A stretch of 64,000 nucleotides of DNA, from assembly GCA_019914945.1 (NCBI GenBank), contig CM034101.1, positions 4,227,188 to 4,291,187 on the forward strand, written 5' to 3'. Positions 24,508-37,051 of this stretch are shown piece by piece. The stretch comes from Typha latifolia. Lineage: Eukaryota > Streptophyta > Magnoliopsida > Poales > Typhaceae. The notes below the pieces were generated by a model, which made no database searches, was not told the DNA's origin, and worked only from the letters and a program-made list of their open reading frames with translations. Made by a program: the position numbers and the translations under genes. Numbering within the stretch: the first letter of the stretch is position 1; every line of letters begins with the position of its first letter.

Positions 24508-25313
24508 AACAGCAACAAACTGTTTATTTTCTTCTTCTTCTTTTTTTAAAAAAAGGGAAGGACTTGTAAAAAAAATAATGGAGTTTTGAAGATCTCGAGG
24601 CATTCTCCGGAGTCTCTTCCCCCGATACCAAGTACTCTCCGTCCTACCGTGTCTTGCGCATGACCGTATCTCTGGATGATTGTAAAATTTAAACTGTTGT
24701 GCTACAAACATAGCAAATGGACTTAGGTATGATCACACGCTGTTTTTATATTCTTGTGCGTTGCTAACTTTTTAATCTTTTTTATATATCCGAATCTCTA
24801 AGCCTTATCAATGCACTTTAGGTAAATCCTGTAGATTATTTAGAATTTTCATTAGGATCCAAATAATTACGATAAAAGTATAATATATAAATAAAAAAAA
24901 AGATAGAATCAGAACTCAATGGCACGAGGAAAAAAATATTAATGAAGAACCGTCCCTGATCAAACAGTCTAAGACACGATATTATAAATCTCCAAACTGG
25001 ATAATTAAAAATCACAACTTACAACTGGAGAAGAAAAATAAAAGAAAAAGATATGCATAGATTTCACTATGCTTTGGAAATATGTCAATAAATATTTTCT
25101 GAAGTTTAATATGCAAAATGTTTTTTTTTTTTGGGTGTGCTAACGTTCCGTCCGATGTCGGCAGTTGTTGGAAACATTCATCTATCTCGCTTCCCATTTG
25201 CGTCATGCATGAGATACTGGTGAAAGAAACAATAATTGGTGGGTCTGTTAAGTGGTGCAACTGCTCCAACTGTTCTTAAAGGTTACAACAAAGACCAATG
25301 ATGACTTCTCTCC

Positions 25314-25344
<31 letters not shown>

Positions 25345-25555
25345 ACTGAAGCAAAATATAATCTAATTTTAAGTACATATCATATAGAAAATTATTTCGT
25401 AGTTTGCTTAAAAACTCAGCGATACAGTGACTTAGAGAAGTAGCTCGGCAGCACTGTGATTTAGAGTGATGTTTCAATGCTATTTAGTTTACAGTATTAA
25501 CTTTATGATGCACATAGTTTAAAACCTAGACTATACGATACAATACAATTTTTTG

Positions 25556-25913
25556 TTATGTTGTCGATGATTGCTAAGTTCAAGACTTATTCAAAAGTCC
25601 GTCGCTCTATCTCTTTCAATTTCTCTGTGTATTGGGGTTGAGATTATTTAAATATAATTAATAAAGTTCTTCAATTAAGGTTTCCCTTTAGGAAAAATAA
25701 AACTAGAAATCCATGACTTGTAATCTTTTTTTGTGCCGTTTGGGCTTTAAATAAATACATTTTCTTATTATGCTGTCGATTATTGCTAAGTTTAAGACTT
25801 GTTAAAAAACCCATTGCTTTTATCTCTTTCTTTTTTTTTCTGTATATCAGGCTTATGATAGTTTATAAATTTCATTAACAAAGTTCCTCAATTAAGGTTT
25901 CCCCTTGCAAAGA
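25556..25913. repeat. Diverged tandem duplication, period ~212 bp
   Basis: Units at 25556-25696 and 25768-25913 both begin TTATG(T/C)TGTCGAT and end in AATTAAGGTTTCCC. Shared words run throughout with substitutions and small indels, so the duplication is fairly old. No coding content. Confidence 0.75.
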
Positions 25914-26665
25914 GAAAAGAAAAGAAAAGAAAAGAAAAAAAATCCATCCTGGTACCTTTTTCAGCAGAAAAAAAACAAAGTGGAGAAGGAGAGAAAGGCT
26001 ATTACTACACATCATGACAATGCCATAGTCTATGGCAGCAGTCTACTATCTTTACCAAATCCACAGAATCACTGGCAAGACTGTAATTTTGACGAAGAGA
26101 TTCCTTTGACCACTCCTTGAGACTGCCCCCTTCTGCCTCGGTGCCTTTCAAGTACTCTTTTGTACACATGCAACAGAACAGATCATCTCTTGACACAGCA
26201 CAAATAGATATTCCTACAAATCTTGCACATTATTTAATAACTAGGCCAACTTAAGAGACTAATCGTTGTCACTAATATATAAGTTCACCCAGCGTACAGA
26301 GCCAGAAAAATTTAGTGCATGTAACTTGGAGCAAAACAAGACCTCAATTTCATAGAACACTCAGCTAACCAGTGACACAGTGGCATGTCCCAAGTGCCAA
26401 CCTTCAGAGCATATTCTTAGGTTTAGCTTTTCTAAAGAAATCATGACCTGAGAGCTGTAGGAGAGAGATTCCTGGAAGCCCAGCAAGATTAATCATTGGA
26501 AGTGACAATTTGATAGATGAAAAGAAAAATAAAGGCTTCCATGTCTTCAAAGCAAGAAGAAACTAGAATGGCCATGCATTTGGAATGAGTGTTTTGGCCC
26601 ACACACCCCCCTCAGGCAAAGCTCTGAAAAAATAAGTTGTAAGTTTTTAGCCCATCTTGCTTTAA

Positions 26666-27055
26666 TTACTTTGGAGGTGCAGGGCCCTTGTCAGAAGCCA
26701 AACCAAGGATTGAGCTGGCAAGCTTGTTGATGGCAGTGGCAAGACCGGCCATGGACTGCATACTGATATCTGACTTTGACTGCTCAAGCTTGGCCTTTCT
26801 CTCCTCTATGCTCAGCAGATCTCTGTGCCTGTTCTCCTCCTTCGCCTCGCCCTCTTGGATTGCTTCGGCCAAGATGGAAGCACATTTGGAGATGGAAGAC
26901 CTCAAGCCGTGTGTCTCTTTACTTCTGCTGCATCCTTCTTCTCCTCTCCTCCTCTTCCTCTCAGGGGACTTGCAATGGTCATTGTCATCAGAATCTGAGC
27001 TATCACACATCTCCAACAAAAGCAAAATGGATCAATCTATTGAGCAAGTTGAAAG

Positions 27056-27093
<38 letters not shown>

Positions 27094-27331
27094 TGCCTCA
27101 TAAAAAGGAGTAGCTTTAGAAATAAAAAGTTTCGGTCAACAGAGAACTATTCTAAACAGTAAGCCATCATCAGCCAACTTGGTTACAAGAAAACAAAGCG
27201 AAAAGAAAGGTTAAGACTTACTTTTCTAATGGAAGCTGCAGAATATAAAACAAACCGAGGACATCAACCTCTTGAGACCCACCAAGTTTATGAATAAATG
27301 AATGAGAATTATATCACAACTTAGATAAATG

Positions 27332-27429
<98 letters not shown>

Positions 27430-28060
27430 CAGAGAGAGAGAGAGAGAGAGATATACCTACTTGGGCCAATGCTGTAGATTTTGGAGTAGGATGAGGAAGA
27501 GGAGGTGGCCTTGAAGCAGAGACGCTTCTTCCCATTTGCCTATCCTCTGCTACGGATCCTGCCAGGTTAGAGAGATCACCGCTTGTTCCTTCCACCCCTT
27601 CTCTCTTATCTACCACCTCTGTTAAAGCGACATATATCTCAGGCAAGAGATTGGAAGGTAGGTTCCTCTCCTTCCTCTCATGCCTCTCAAGCTTCCAGTA
27701 AGATGGCCCATGATCTTCTACTCTCAACTCATAAGCTCTCACCTTCTTGTAGTCCCTCATGAGGTTATCCCACCTATCATTGCACTGGTTTTGACTCCTA
27801 TTACACCCATTTCTCCAGCAATAGTCTTCCACCCATTTCCACCTCATCTCTGGTGGTCTATTACTGCTACTACTACTACTAATACTACTACCTCCAACTA
27901 TTTTGCTTTCACTCTCGTTTACCCTCTTCATCCTCCTCTCGCTGTCCATCTTCTTTGCTTCAATTAAAACCATTGTCTCATTAAGACTCCAGTTCCCTTT
28001 TCTATACTCTCTGCTCTTCTCTTCCTCCCTTCCTACCACAAACAACACATTCCTGTCCAT
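26666..28060 (-). CDS. Trihelix transcription factor, ASR3-like
   Basis: Nuclear GT-type (trihelix) DNA-binding protein of 314 residues. Two exons: 28060..27461 (200 codons) and 27010..26666 (114 codons plus stop), joined in phase 0 at CAA|GTAGG and TTGGAG|ATG. The trihelix domain spans about residues 18-125. It starts RKGNWSLNETMVLIEAKKMD and continues through the WKWVEDYCWRNGCNRSQNQCNDRWDNLMRDYKKV core, with the regularly spaced tryptophans. A Ser-rich insert (SSISSSSSS) sits inside it. A basic cluster (SPERKRRRG) after the junction is a likely nuclear signal, and the C-terminus is helical/charged. Arabidopsis ASR3 (At2g33550) is a MAPK-phosphorylated repressor of immune genes; a similar role here is inference. 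The alternative donor seven bases further in would put the second exon out of frame with a stop. Confidence 0.85.
27056..27086. repeat. (TG)n microsatellite in the trihelix intron
   Basis: About 15 TG units lie inside the intron, roughly 50 bp upstream of the second exon on the minus strand. There it reads as (CA)n before the acceptor. Confidence 0.9.
27332..27451. repeat. Compound (TA)n(GA)n microsatellite at the trihelix donor
   Basis: About 20 bp of TA repeats lead into about 100 bp of GA repeats with two ACAGAGAG interruptions. On the minus strand it begins about ten bases after the exon 1 donor, so the intron opens with a long CT-rich run. Confidence 0.95.
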
Positions 28061-29540
28061 TTCTCACTAGGATTCAATCCCAGGTGCTCTGAGTATATGA
28101 ACTTCTCTTGCTTCCTTTTTTTGAACTTCTCCGCTCTTCCAGGAGGCTTGCTTGATGTGGATGGTTGTTTGCTGGCGCTGTTCAAGTTTACTGAGAACTC
28201 CACAGCTAGGATCAGAAAGATATGAAATAGGAAGCGTACATGTCCATGTTTGTCTCTGTGGGCCAGTGGAAACCATGCACATAAAATACCAAAGCTGAAG
28301 AAAAGAACAAGGGGGGTGGTGAGAGAAAACTTTTAGCTTTTCCTTTTCCCTTTCTTCCCCCTCTTTTTATGAGCTTTTGATATGATGTGGGTCTCACTTG
28401 GACCTTCAATCAAAACTTGAAAGCTTTTCTCTAAAGTCTCCAACCTACTTATTGGTGCCACACCACCAAATGTGAGGAGATGAGCTACATGGAGAATATA
28501 TAGAGATGCCCATGGATAGAGCAAGGGAGGTCATCATGTAGGTCATTTGTGCATCATTGGGTGTAGGAAAATTAGCACTACATTGCAGGAAAAGACTAGT
28601 CAGAGAAAAGATCTACAGCAGCTGACATCTTCAACAAGACCAATCAATAAAGTATCAACAGATCAATAACTACTAGCTTCTTCTTCTTCTTTTTTTTCTA
28701 TTTTCTTATAATTTATAAGTCGTAGATACCCTTCGTATCTAAAACCTAGTTTGATTTGAGACTAAGCTCCGATTATTTTTTAATGAGTCCCTAAATTTAA
28801 AGCAAATAAAGTGATTTATCACTGCAAAACTAACATTCTCAAATCATAGGAATATAAATGAAAAAGAAAATCTACCGGAACTTTACCACCACCAGATTAC
28901 AGCAGTGACCTATTAGTTATCTTTTAAAATACCTCTCTGTAGATACATTTAGAACCAAGAGATGAAAATTGGAAGCATTTGAAAACATGAAGTTCTTGCA
29001 ACTAAGTTTCCAAACAGAAGTAGGACATTTGGTCAGAAAACCTTGATCTTAGTATTTTTGTCTCAGCAATAGAACTGCATAGAAACCGAAAATAGATATT
29101 GGATCACATGGGATCACATGCATTTGTCAAGCATGCATCTCTTCTGGGGATAATTACGTCTATACATATTAAACTATTACCTTTTTTTTTTAAATAAATA
29201 TTTGATCCACTTAGCTATGTAAAAATTTTAAAGTATTCTCTTTATTAGTTTGCTATTAAAAATATTACGTGACCAACAATTTTACATTTATTTTAGAGAA
29301 AAGAAAATTTGACGATATTAATCACCAGAAATTTGTACCAAAAAACACAGTAGATTTTCAATTTTATCACTGATGCCCATTTTTAGTTTCTTCTGCAGAT
29401 AATATATTTTTTCTTGAAACAGTGTAAGAAAAAGAGTGCCTCTGTACTCGTTTTCTTCTCCTAGTTTTTCCTCGTCTTCTTTTTGTTCTTCTTGTTATTG
29501 TTCTTTTTCTTCTTTTATCTCTTAATTTTTTTAATCGCTC

Positions 29541-30200
29541 TTTAATTAATAAAGTGAGAGACTAATAAAAACAACTTCAAACTTCATAAACTATCTATGA
29601 AATTGAAAATTAATTATAAAATTTAAAATTTCATAAATTAACTATGTAAGCTACTCACAACACCAATATTATTTATTTTTAAAAGATTAATTACAACATT
29701 TGATTCTTTTAGCTCTTTTAATTAGAAAAAGATCTCATGTACACTTAAAAGATTATGTTAAATTAAAATTAGTGTTCATAATTATTTGAAAAGTATTAAT
29801 GATTATGAAATGTCTATAAAAATTTGAACAGGGCAATATCTCTTTTTTCTCCGTGGCCTCCTTCCTTTTATGATCTTGGAGATATCTTATAATCACTAAT
29901 AATTTTTTAATAGTTATAAGTACTATTTTTAATCTAACATAATTTTTCTAAGTGTATATGAGATTTTTTTTCAATTGAAAGAGTTAAAAAGAATTAAATG
30001 TTATAATCAACTACTTTTTTTTTAAAAAAAAAGAGAGAATATTGATGATATGAGTAGCTAAAAGAATTAGACAAAAAATTATTTTACTGTATAATTTTCA
30101 TATTAAGTACATAGTTAATTGACAACTTTTGTAGTTATTTTGCAAATTTCGCAGTTAATCTATCAAATTTTGGATTTTTTTCTTACTTTATTAATTAACA
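29541..30200. mobile_element. Long imperfect inverted repeat (foldback/MITE-like)
   Basis: Left arm ~29541-29806 and right arm ~29889-30200 are reverse-complementary with substitutions and indels around an ~82-bp centre. Matching landmarks include TTTAATTAATAAAGT at the outer end against ACTTTATTAATTAA, TTCTTTTAGCT against AGCTAAAAGAA, and ATCTCATGTACACTTA against TAAGTGTATATGAGAT. There is no coding capacity. Fits a foldback element or an old MITE; the transposon class is not evident. Confidence 0.75.
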
Positions 30201-31437
30201 AAATTATTGTTTATATCATATATTTTTACTATTTAAAAAAATTGAGCTCTATAATTTAGCGAATATGTGCAAAAAAAATACCTTATAGTTAGATCTGTTA
30301 GTTAAACTTAACCAAAATTCTGAGTTAAGTTAACTATATTAAAAAAAATTATGAAAATACTTTTAACCAAATAATAATAAGGTATTTTAGTTATTTTAGG
30401 AATAAAATATTTTTACTTAACAGACGATATTAGTTTAAATCTAACTTAGAATATTTTGTGCACATATTCACTAAATTATAAGGATCAATTTGTAAATAGT
30501 GAAAATGTAAAATATAAACTAAGAATTCTTTAAAAAGTAGAGAGTTATATGCAACCTTTTCTAAATATTATGAGTGTATATTTCGAATTGCAACATATGC
30601 ACAAATTGGTGGATATTTTACTATTTATAAATTAAGACTTATATTTTTTAAATTTTCACTCCTCTGGCAGATAAAATTTATTTTTAATTAACCCAAACGT
30701 TAATTTGTTCAAATTACTATATAGAAAATTGCTCTTTTGAAAAATTCAATTTAAAGTATTTAAAAATTTACTAGAGGGAATATTCTCACATAATAAACAT
30801 TAAAATATTAAATTCCTTCTCCGTTCATTTAATTCTATTATATTCTTCAAATCTTAAAACAAAATTTATTTTCAAGCTCTTATATCTTCCCAAATTTAAG
30901 ATAACAAGTCTCAAATTTTAGCTACTATCTTACTATCAATGTCTCTTTTTAAATATATGATAATAGCATAAAAAATATTTTTATAATTTTTGGTTAGTTT
31001 GAATATAAAAAATGAACAGTTTCATATTACTATAAACTAGGTAGAGCAAAATGATATAAACTAAATTGAACAGTTTGATTTTAGGCATAGGTAAAGCCTA
31101 AAGGGAAACAATATTTAATTTAGCCTTTTTAATTTTACACGTGACCTCATCTCCCTTCCGGACTGAAATGCGAGTATTTGGATTTTGTGAAGGTCGTACA
31201 TGTAAATAGATTAGATCATAATAATTATCACCAAAGGTAGGGTGTGAAATGAAAATTAATACGTCTGGTTTAATTATTGGGAAGTGCCAGTTAGGCTAAG
31301 TACAATAGACTAGTAAACGACCACACCACATGAACGAAAACTTCATTGACATCGAAACGCGCAACACCAAGCAGCTTATTTGTTAAATTCATTTTCGTCT
31401 CCTTCCTTTCTTATTTGTGCATCAAAATTATCCCCCA

Positions 31438-31446
31438 AAACCCTAA
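31438..31446 (+). promoter_or_regulatory. Telo-box in the PH-gene leader
   Basis: AAACCCTAA lies 43 bp upstream of the ATG at 31489, and its reverse complement (TTAGGGTTTT, 31553-31562) lies in intron 1. Telo-boxes near plant transcription starts are linked to growth-related expression. Assignment rests on motif and position alone. Confidence 0.45.
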
Positions 31447-31488
31447 TTCTCCTTTTCTGCTTGATATAATTTCTCGGCCCTCACGCCG

Positions 31489-34400
31489 ATGACCTCCAAT
31501 GGAAGCCCCGCGGTAGGTTATCCCTCCCGATTCCTTAGTCTCTTGTCGGCATTTAGGGTTTTTCTTGTCCAATTTGATCCAGATTGAACCAAAAAAGATG
31601 CCATTTTGTGTTATGTTCTCTTTTGGTGATTTAGAGTGTCGGCGATACGGAGAGTAGCTTGGAGAAGATCAAGAGGCAGCTTACGTCGGGATCGGGGAGA
31701 TATCTGCTGCAGGGCCCTCTTCTAAAGCGATCTGAAACGGTGTGCTATCGAAACCCCTAGTTTTTATGGGAATTTTGTGCTTCTTTGTTAGAATTTTATT
31801 TTTTCTTCTAAAATCTCGATATAAGAATAATCGATTGTGTTTGATTCTGCTGTGCATCTAGGCTTTTTGAATCCATGTTTCTTTTTTTCTCATTATTGGA
31901 GTTTTAGAGTGGTAGTTGTCATTTATCATCAACGATATGGCAGTAAGCACGTAGAATTAAAACTAAAGATTGCTTTTTTTCCCTTCTGGGTACAGGTTTG
32001 ATGTGTTTTAACTGTCTCGATGAATTGCTTTTAAACACTACCATGTATAGTCGTTTCTTAATCTCGTTTGAGAATTAGACCGAATAATGAGCATAAGTAC
32101 CGCTGAAGTTTAGTAGATGGAGGCGTTGGACATAATGTACCGCTAACAAGGATCCACATTGAAGAATTGTGAAAATTCACAACATATAGTAGCTTAATTG
32201 GATCCAATGCTTGTTTATAACTGTCATGTAGAATTAAATACAGGAGACAACCCATTGAAGATCCTGAAAATCTTTTGCTTTTGATTGGTACTCATATTTT
32301 TGTTATTAGTGCATTTTATAGGTACTAGGGACTTTGTCTAATAATTTCTTACTCTTTCTTAAGCAGTTGCGGAAATGGAACGAGCGATGGGTGATCTTAG
32401 ATCCGACAAATGGAAAAATGGAATACAAGTACGTCATTTGGCTCTTTTTTATATATATAAATAAAAGGTCCACCTTATAGTATAAGATTAATATTTTTTT
32501 AATTGTAATAGGACTCGGAGAAATGAGACAGTTGTCAAGGGAATTATCATATTTGATTCAACTAGCACAATTACCTTGTCCCCATTGAACTTCCAGTAAG
32601 ATAGTTATCTCCATACTCCTTAATTTGTCATCATTTTCCAGGAAACATTCTGGTTCTGAAGGTGTTCTGAATTATTCTTATTTTGTTTGTTACAGTGGAC
32701 TGCCAAAGTATGATGGCTGCTGTTTGTGTATCTATATGCTTTGTATTTTGCTGCAGTTCTTTTCTTTCAAGTTTTTTACTTTTTTAGGTTTTAGGTTATT
32801 TTTAGATTCTGTTGTTTCTTGACTGAACTATCAGATATTGGAACTCCTCAAAAAAAGGAGTACTTCCTTTGTGCAGAAACTCCTGGTGCTGCAAGATCTT
32901 GGGTATCCACTTTACAGTAAGCCTGTTGATCTATGACTTTGACTTTGCACATATTAATAATTGATGCTTTATGTTGGCATTTTCTCTTTAATTTTCCTTA
33001 CTTTCCTTTTTCTTTATTGAATAAGTGTTAGTTCCAGCCTTCCAGGATATCAATAGTTGGCTCTGCATGCAACAAAGTTTATAATTTCCACTTAGATTAA
33101 GTGATTATTTTTATTGAATTATAACTAGAATCCTTGGTAAGTTTCTGATAAAATTGTCTCTTGTTTGACCATCAGTGCTACTCAGTTGGTACTACGAGCT
33201 CATAAAGAGGCAGTGAATTCTTTGTCTGGTAATGGTTCTGCTAAATTAGGAACAGTTGCCACTGTTGTTGCAGCTGCTAATGCAACCGCAATGGAGGCTT
33301 CCAAAGAAATAGAAACAGCAATGAAGATTTCTATGAAAGCAGCTTTAGGGTTGGTGACGAGTAAGGCAAATGAAGGTCAACTAGATGATCTAACAATAAT
33401 GAAGGTACTCATTAGTTTGTTATTGATCTTATAACTCTTCTGTGCTGATCATCTTGTTTGCATAAATTTCGACTAATTAGATGCCTTACATTGAAAATTG
33501 CGTTCTAAACCATAGTCCTTAGAAACTTCTTCATTTACAAGTGTCATTATGTCATTTAGATAAGGTTGTTATTATCATCTAATTGCATATTACAATTCAT
33601 ACTTTACCAGTTGACTTCATAGTTTGGAAATTCAGTGCGAAATGATATACATAAACACCAGTTTATCCAACATGAATCGGAAAAAAGCTCTATAAGAGTA
33701 GAGAAAAGTATTATTTTCATATTCTTAAGACGTACATGCGGGAAAGGCAGAGAGAGAAAAAGGACTAGTTGTCACATGAACGCCACCACTATCAGCAATA
33801 TATAGCATTTATAATAAACTAACAAGGAATAATAAAATTGTGAATGTTGAGATTATTCCTTCATCCAATAAATCAGGTAATCACTTGGTCATGGAGAAAA
33901 AAGTTGAGAAATCATAATTACACCAACTTTATATTGTATTGAAAGAGGAGATAGATGTTAATTACCTAACTACAGCTTCAGTTATTTCTTCAGTGTTCTT
34001 GTACTTTTGTCTTGAGGCAATCCTCTAGATCTCCTGTAGCCTTAAGATTTCATATAGTTTTTTTGTACTTTTCAACTTGGTTATTATTCTGATATAAATT
34101 TAACCACCTTCCAGTATTGTGGTGATAGGAAAGATTAATTAGGAAGACATTTTATATTTGAGTATCAATTGATATGACAGGATGTTTCAATTTACATTTC
34201 ACAGGAGACTCTTCGAGTCAAAGATGAAGAGCTAAGTCACTTAGCCAAGGATCTTCGTGCTCGCGATTCCACCATAAGAGAAATAGTAGATAAACTAACG
34301 GAAACTGCTGAGGCTGCACAAGCTGCTGCTTCAGCAGCCCATTTGATGGATGAAGAGAGAAGACTTCTATATGCCAAAATCGAGTACCTAAAAAATAATG

Positions 34401-36589
34401 TTGAGAAAGAAATGGAGTCAGCCTTGCTTAAGGTGATAAATTACTTTTACTGCTTAGATGATATTTAGTTGCACTTCTACTTATGTTGAATACCTAACTT
34501 CTTTCATTAGTCTACATCAATGATGTGATAATATCATAACACTTGTTGCTGTCATTTGACAATTAATAAGCCTGTATGTCACCTAATAATGGCATTGTGG
34601 TTTTGGTTTTCTTTCCTCACCTTGGCCTTTACCTTCTTGTATGGATTGCATTAGACAATAGTATGATAGGAGAATGACAATAAATGCTAATGATTCCTTT
34701 CACCATTTCTAAGTTTAATATTTGACATGCCAAAAACTTTTTTTGCTCTGGGAAGCCCCTAATTTTGTGACCTGGAACTATGCAACTTAGAACTTTATGT
34801 CGAGTGGCATTGTTCTCTTTGCATTTGGTCACTACCTTTTAAAGGTGTCAATACTGGCTATAATGACAAATGGCTTAGTATATCATCATTGAGAAACCCA
34901 TGACTATTAGATAGCAATAACCAAGATGAATATAACTATCTTTCTAGTTAGCATTAGCCAAGATCAATATAGTTCTGTCTAGATTTGTCATAGAAATGAA
35001 AGAAGCAGCTGTCAGCCAGGAATTTGCACTCCCAAGGCTTTCTTCAGTGACTTGACTGTGCAGCATTCATAGAAATAGGAAACCTTGCTGGACATGAAGT
35101 TAAATGATTTTAAGATTAGATGATTTCTGACAATGGAAGTTTTAAGCTTTATTTTTATGCATATAATATGTATGCCAGCTTTCACTCAGCTCCATCAAAT
35201 GATGCCCTTCAATGAAATCTCGGTGCTGGAGATAAACTCAGTGCTAATGTATTTTATGTTGGTTTGACAGTTCCAAGAGTCTGAAGAAAAAGTGATAGTC
35301 CTTAGTAAAGAGAAAGAACTACTACTGAAGCAGAGAGACTCTGCCTTTCAAGAGGCACAACTATGGCGTTCTGAGCTTGCAAAAGCTAGAGAACGTGCAG
35401 TAGTACTGGAAGGAGCTGTCATCCGAGCAGAAGAAAAGGCTAGAGTTTCAGAATCAGTTTCTGAGGCCCGGATAAAGGAAGCTATTGAAAATGTACAAGC
35501 TGCAGAAAAGGGGAAAGAAGAACTCCTAGCTCTTGTCAATATGTTTCAATCACAAGTTCAGAGGTTTGGTTCATGAGCTGTCTAATCCTTTATATATTTT
35601 CATGGGCAGGATATGTTGGTAACTAGGTTTCGACTAACCCAGAACATGGCCAAATAACCTTTAAAAAAAAATAACATCTGTAGTAAATTTGTAGGTAACT
35701 ATTGGAGTTGGAATGAACCAGGTCCAGTAATTAGAAGCATACACTTCACATGCATAAGACCCATGACACCTCACTAAGAAACATATGACATGAGTTGTTT
35801 TATTTGTTTATTTATTTTTATTTGTTTATTCAAGAAATGGGCACAGAGACAGCATGTCAGCTATATGGTTTATTTATTTTTCAAAGAAGGGAGTTGCCAA
35901 GTTCCATCCTCACTGTTAGAAATGTATATGTTAAACTTAGATTAAATCTCTGAAAATGATTAACAATTTAGCCATTTACACTTTCTGATTCTAAAAATCT
36001 GATCCTGAGCAATAAGTTGCATGTTTATTGAGTACACTATTTAGCCATGTTGAAATTCTTGTTTTACATCCTCATGAAATGGCATAAAATTTCTCTAAAA
36101 CCCTAGACCCTATACTAAAACATCGATGTTTATTGCTGACATAAAATGAATTCATCGAACTGTTCTACTGTTTCTTGTCAAGAGTTTAAATTTGGCGAAT
36201 GAAGTCTGAAATAAATACATTTCATCAACAGACAAGAAAGCAGCAATAAAGAGGTCTGTGAAGAGAGACCAGAGTCATGTTCTCATGCATATGGCACTCC
36301 ACTAACAAAGCATGTGGACTTGAAGGATGATGTTGATAAAGCTTGCTTAAGTGATACAAGATTGGTTCCAGTTTCTGGGGATAGCGTAGTTCCGTCAGCA
36401 GGTGATGGAGTCGATATCCGTTCAATTGGTGACACGGAGTGGGGTGATATGCGGCTATCAGATGCAAGGATAGCTGACGTGAGAGAAATCTCCCCTGAAG
36501 CAGAGGGAGGCAGCTTGGATATTCCTGTTGTAAGTCCACCGGTTAGTGACTATCCACATGGAGGTTCTTCCCAGCATGATGTTCTGTGA
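31489..36589 (+). CDS. Pleckstrin-homology domain protein with C-terminal coiled coil
   Basis: A 498-residue protein from ten exons that join in frame: 31489..31512, 31635..31739, 32367..32428, 32512..32595, 32696..32727, 32835..32916, 33176..33404, 34205..34432, 35271..35563, 36232..36589. A PH domain occupies roughly residues 28-135: it runs from YLLQGPLLKRSE through KWNERWVILDP and KGIIIFD to SWVSTLHATQLVL. PH domains bind phosphoinositides or proteins at membranes. An Ala-rich helix follows (GTVATVVAAANATAMEASKEIE). A long charged coiled coil comes next (about residues 210-390, many E/K/A heptads), then a low-complexity acidic tail ending SSQHDVL. Conserved plant protein type, but I do not know a defined function. 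The first exon encodes only eight residues; ATG 31489 is the first in the leader that fits. Confidence 0.9.
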
Positions 36590-36993
36590 GAAGTGTTGAG
36601 ATTTGTTGATGTTGGAGACAGAATTGTAAATAGAAGTCTTCTACTGTTACACAGTAAGATGATTAGAGGTTGATTCAATTGCTGATGAAAATTTTGAGTA
36701 TTCGAAAGACATTTGAAAGTTGAGTCCTGCTGTGAAATAGTCTTGAGAGGTCATTTGGCAAAGTACTAGTACCTATTGCTACTGATGCCTGTTTGTATTC
36801 ATTGTATTAAACTATACAGCTGAATAAAAACGTATTATAGACTTGGATTGTGGTGATTGAGCGACTTCTAGGTGATTACTCTTTTGCTTTCTGATGCACA
36901 GTAAGTTTAGCAGCTTCAAGTTAGTGTTGTGAAGTTATCTCAGTATTTTAAAAAAAAATCTTCATCGACTTGCATATAGTTATACTGTGCACT

Positions 36994-36996
<3 letters not shown>

Positions 36997-37047
<51 letters not shown>
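36997..37047. repeat. (GA)n microsatellite
   Basis: About 25 uninterrupted GA units lie downstream of the PH-domain gene. Confidence 0.95.

Positions 37048-37051
<4 letters not shown>

Larger units (their letters stand above)
23748..26665. other. RABF2 promoter and intergenic region
   Basis: The first few hundred bases form the RABF2 5' UTR and promoter (minus-strand gene), including a (TG)n(TA)n tract at ~23,860-23,890 and a G-box at 24,082. The rest is AT-rich with two listed duplications (24,435-24,507 and 25,556-25,913). Sequence from ~26,200 to 26,665 is likely 3' UTR of the trihelix gene. No other gene is supported. Confidence 0.55.
28061..31488. other. Divergent intergenic region between trihelix and PH-domain genes
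   Basis: Contains the trihelix 5' UTR/promoter (to ~28,550), an AT-rich stretch with the foldback element at 29,541-30,200, and the PH-gene promoter and leader at the right end. No gene is supported. Confidence 0.6.

Noticed and set aside
26688..27113. 141-residue plus-strand open frame
   Set aside because: Antisense to exon 2 of the trihelix gene and running into the (TG)n tract.
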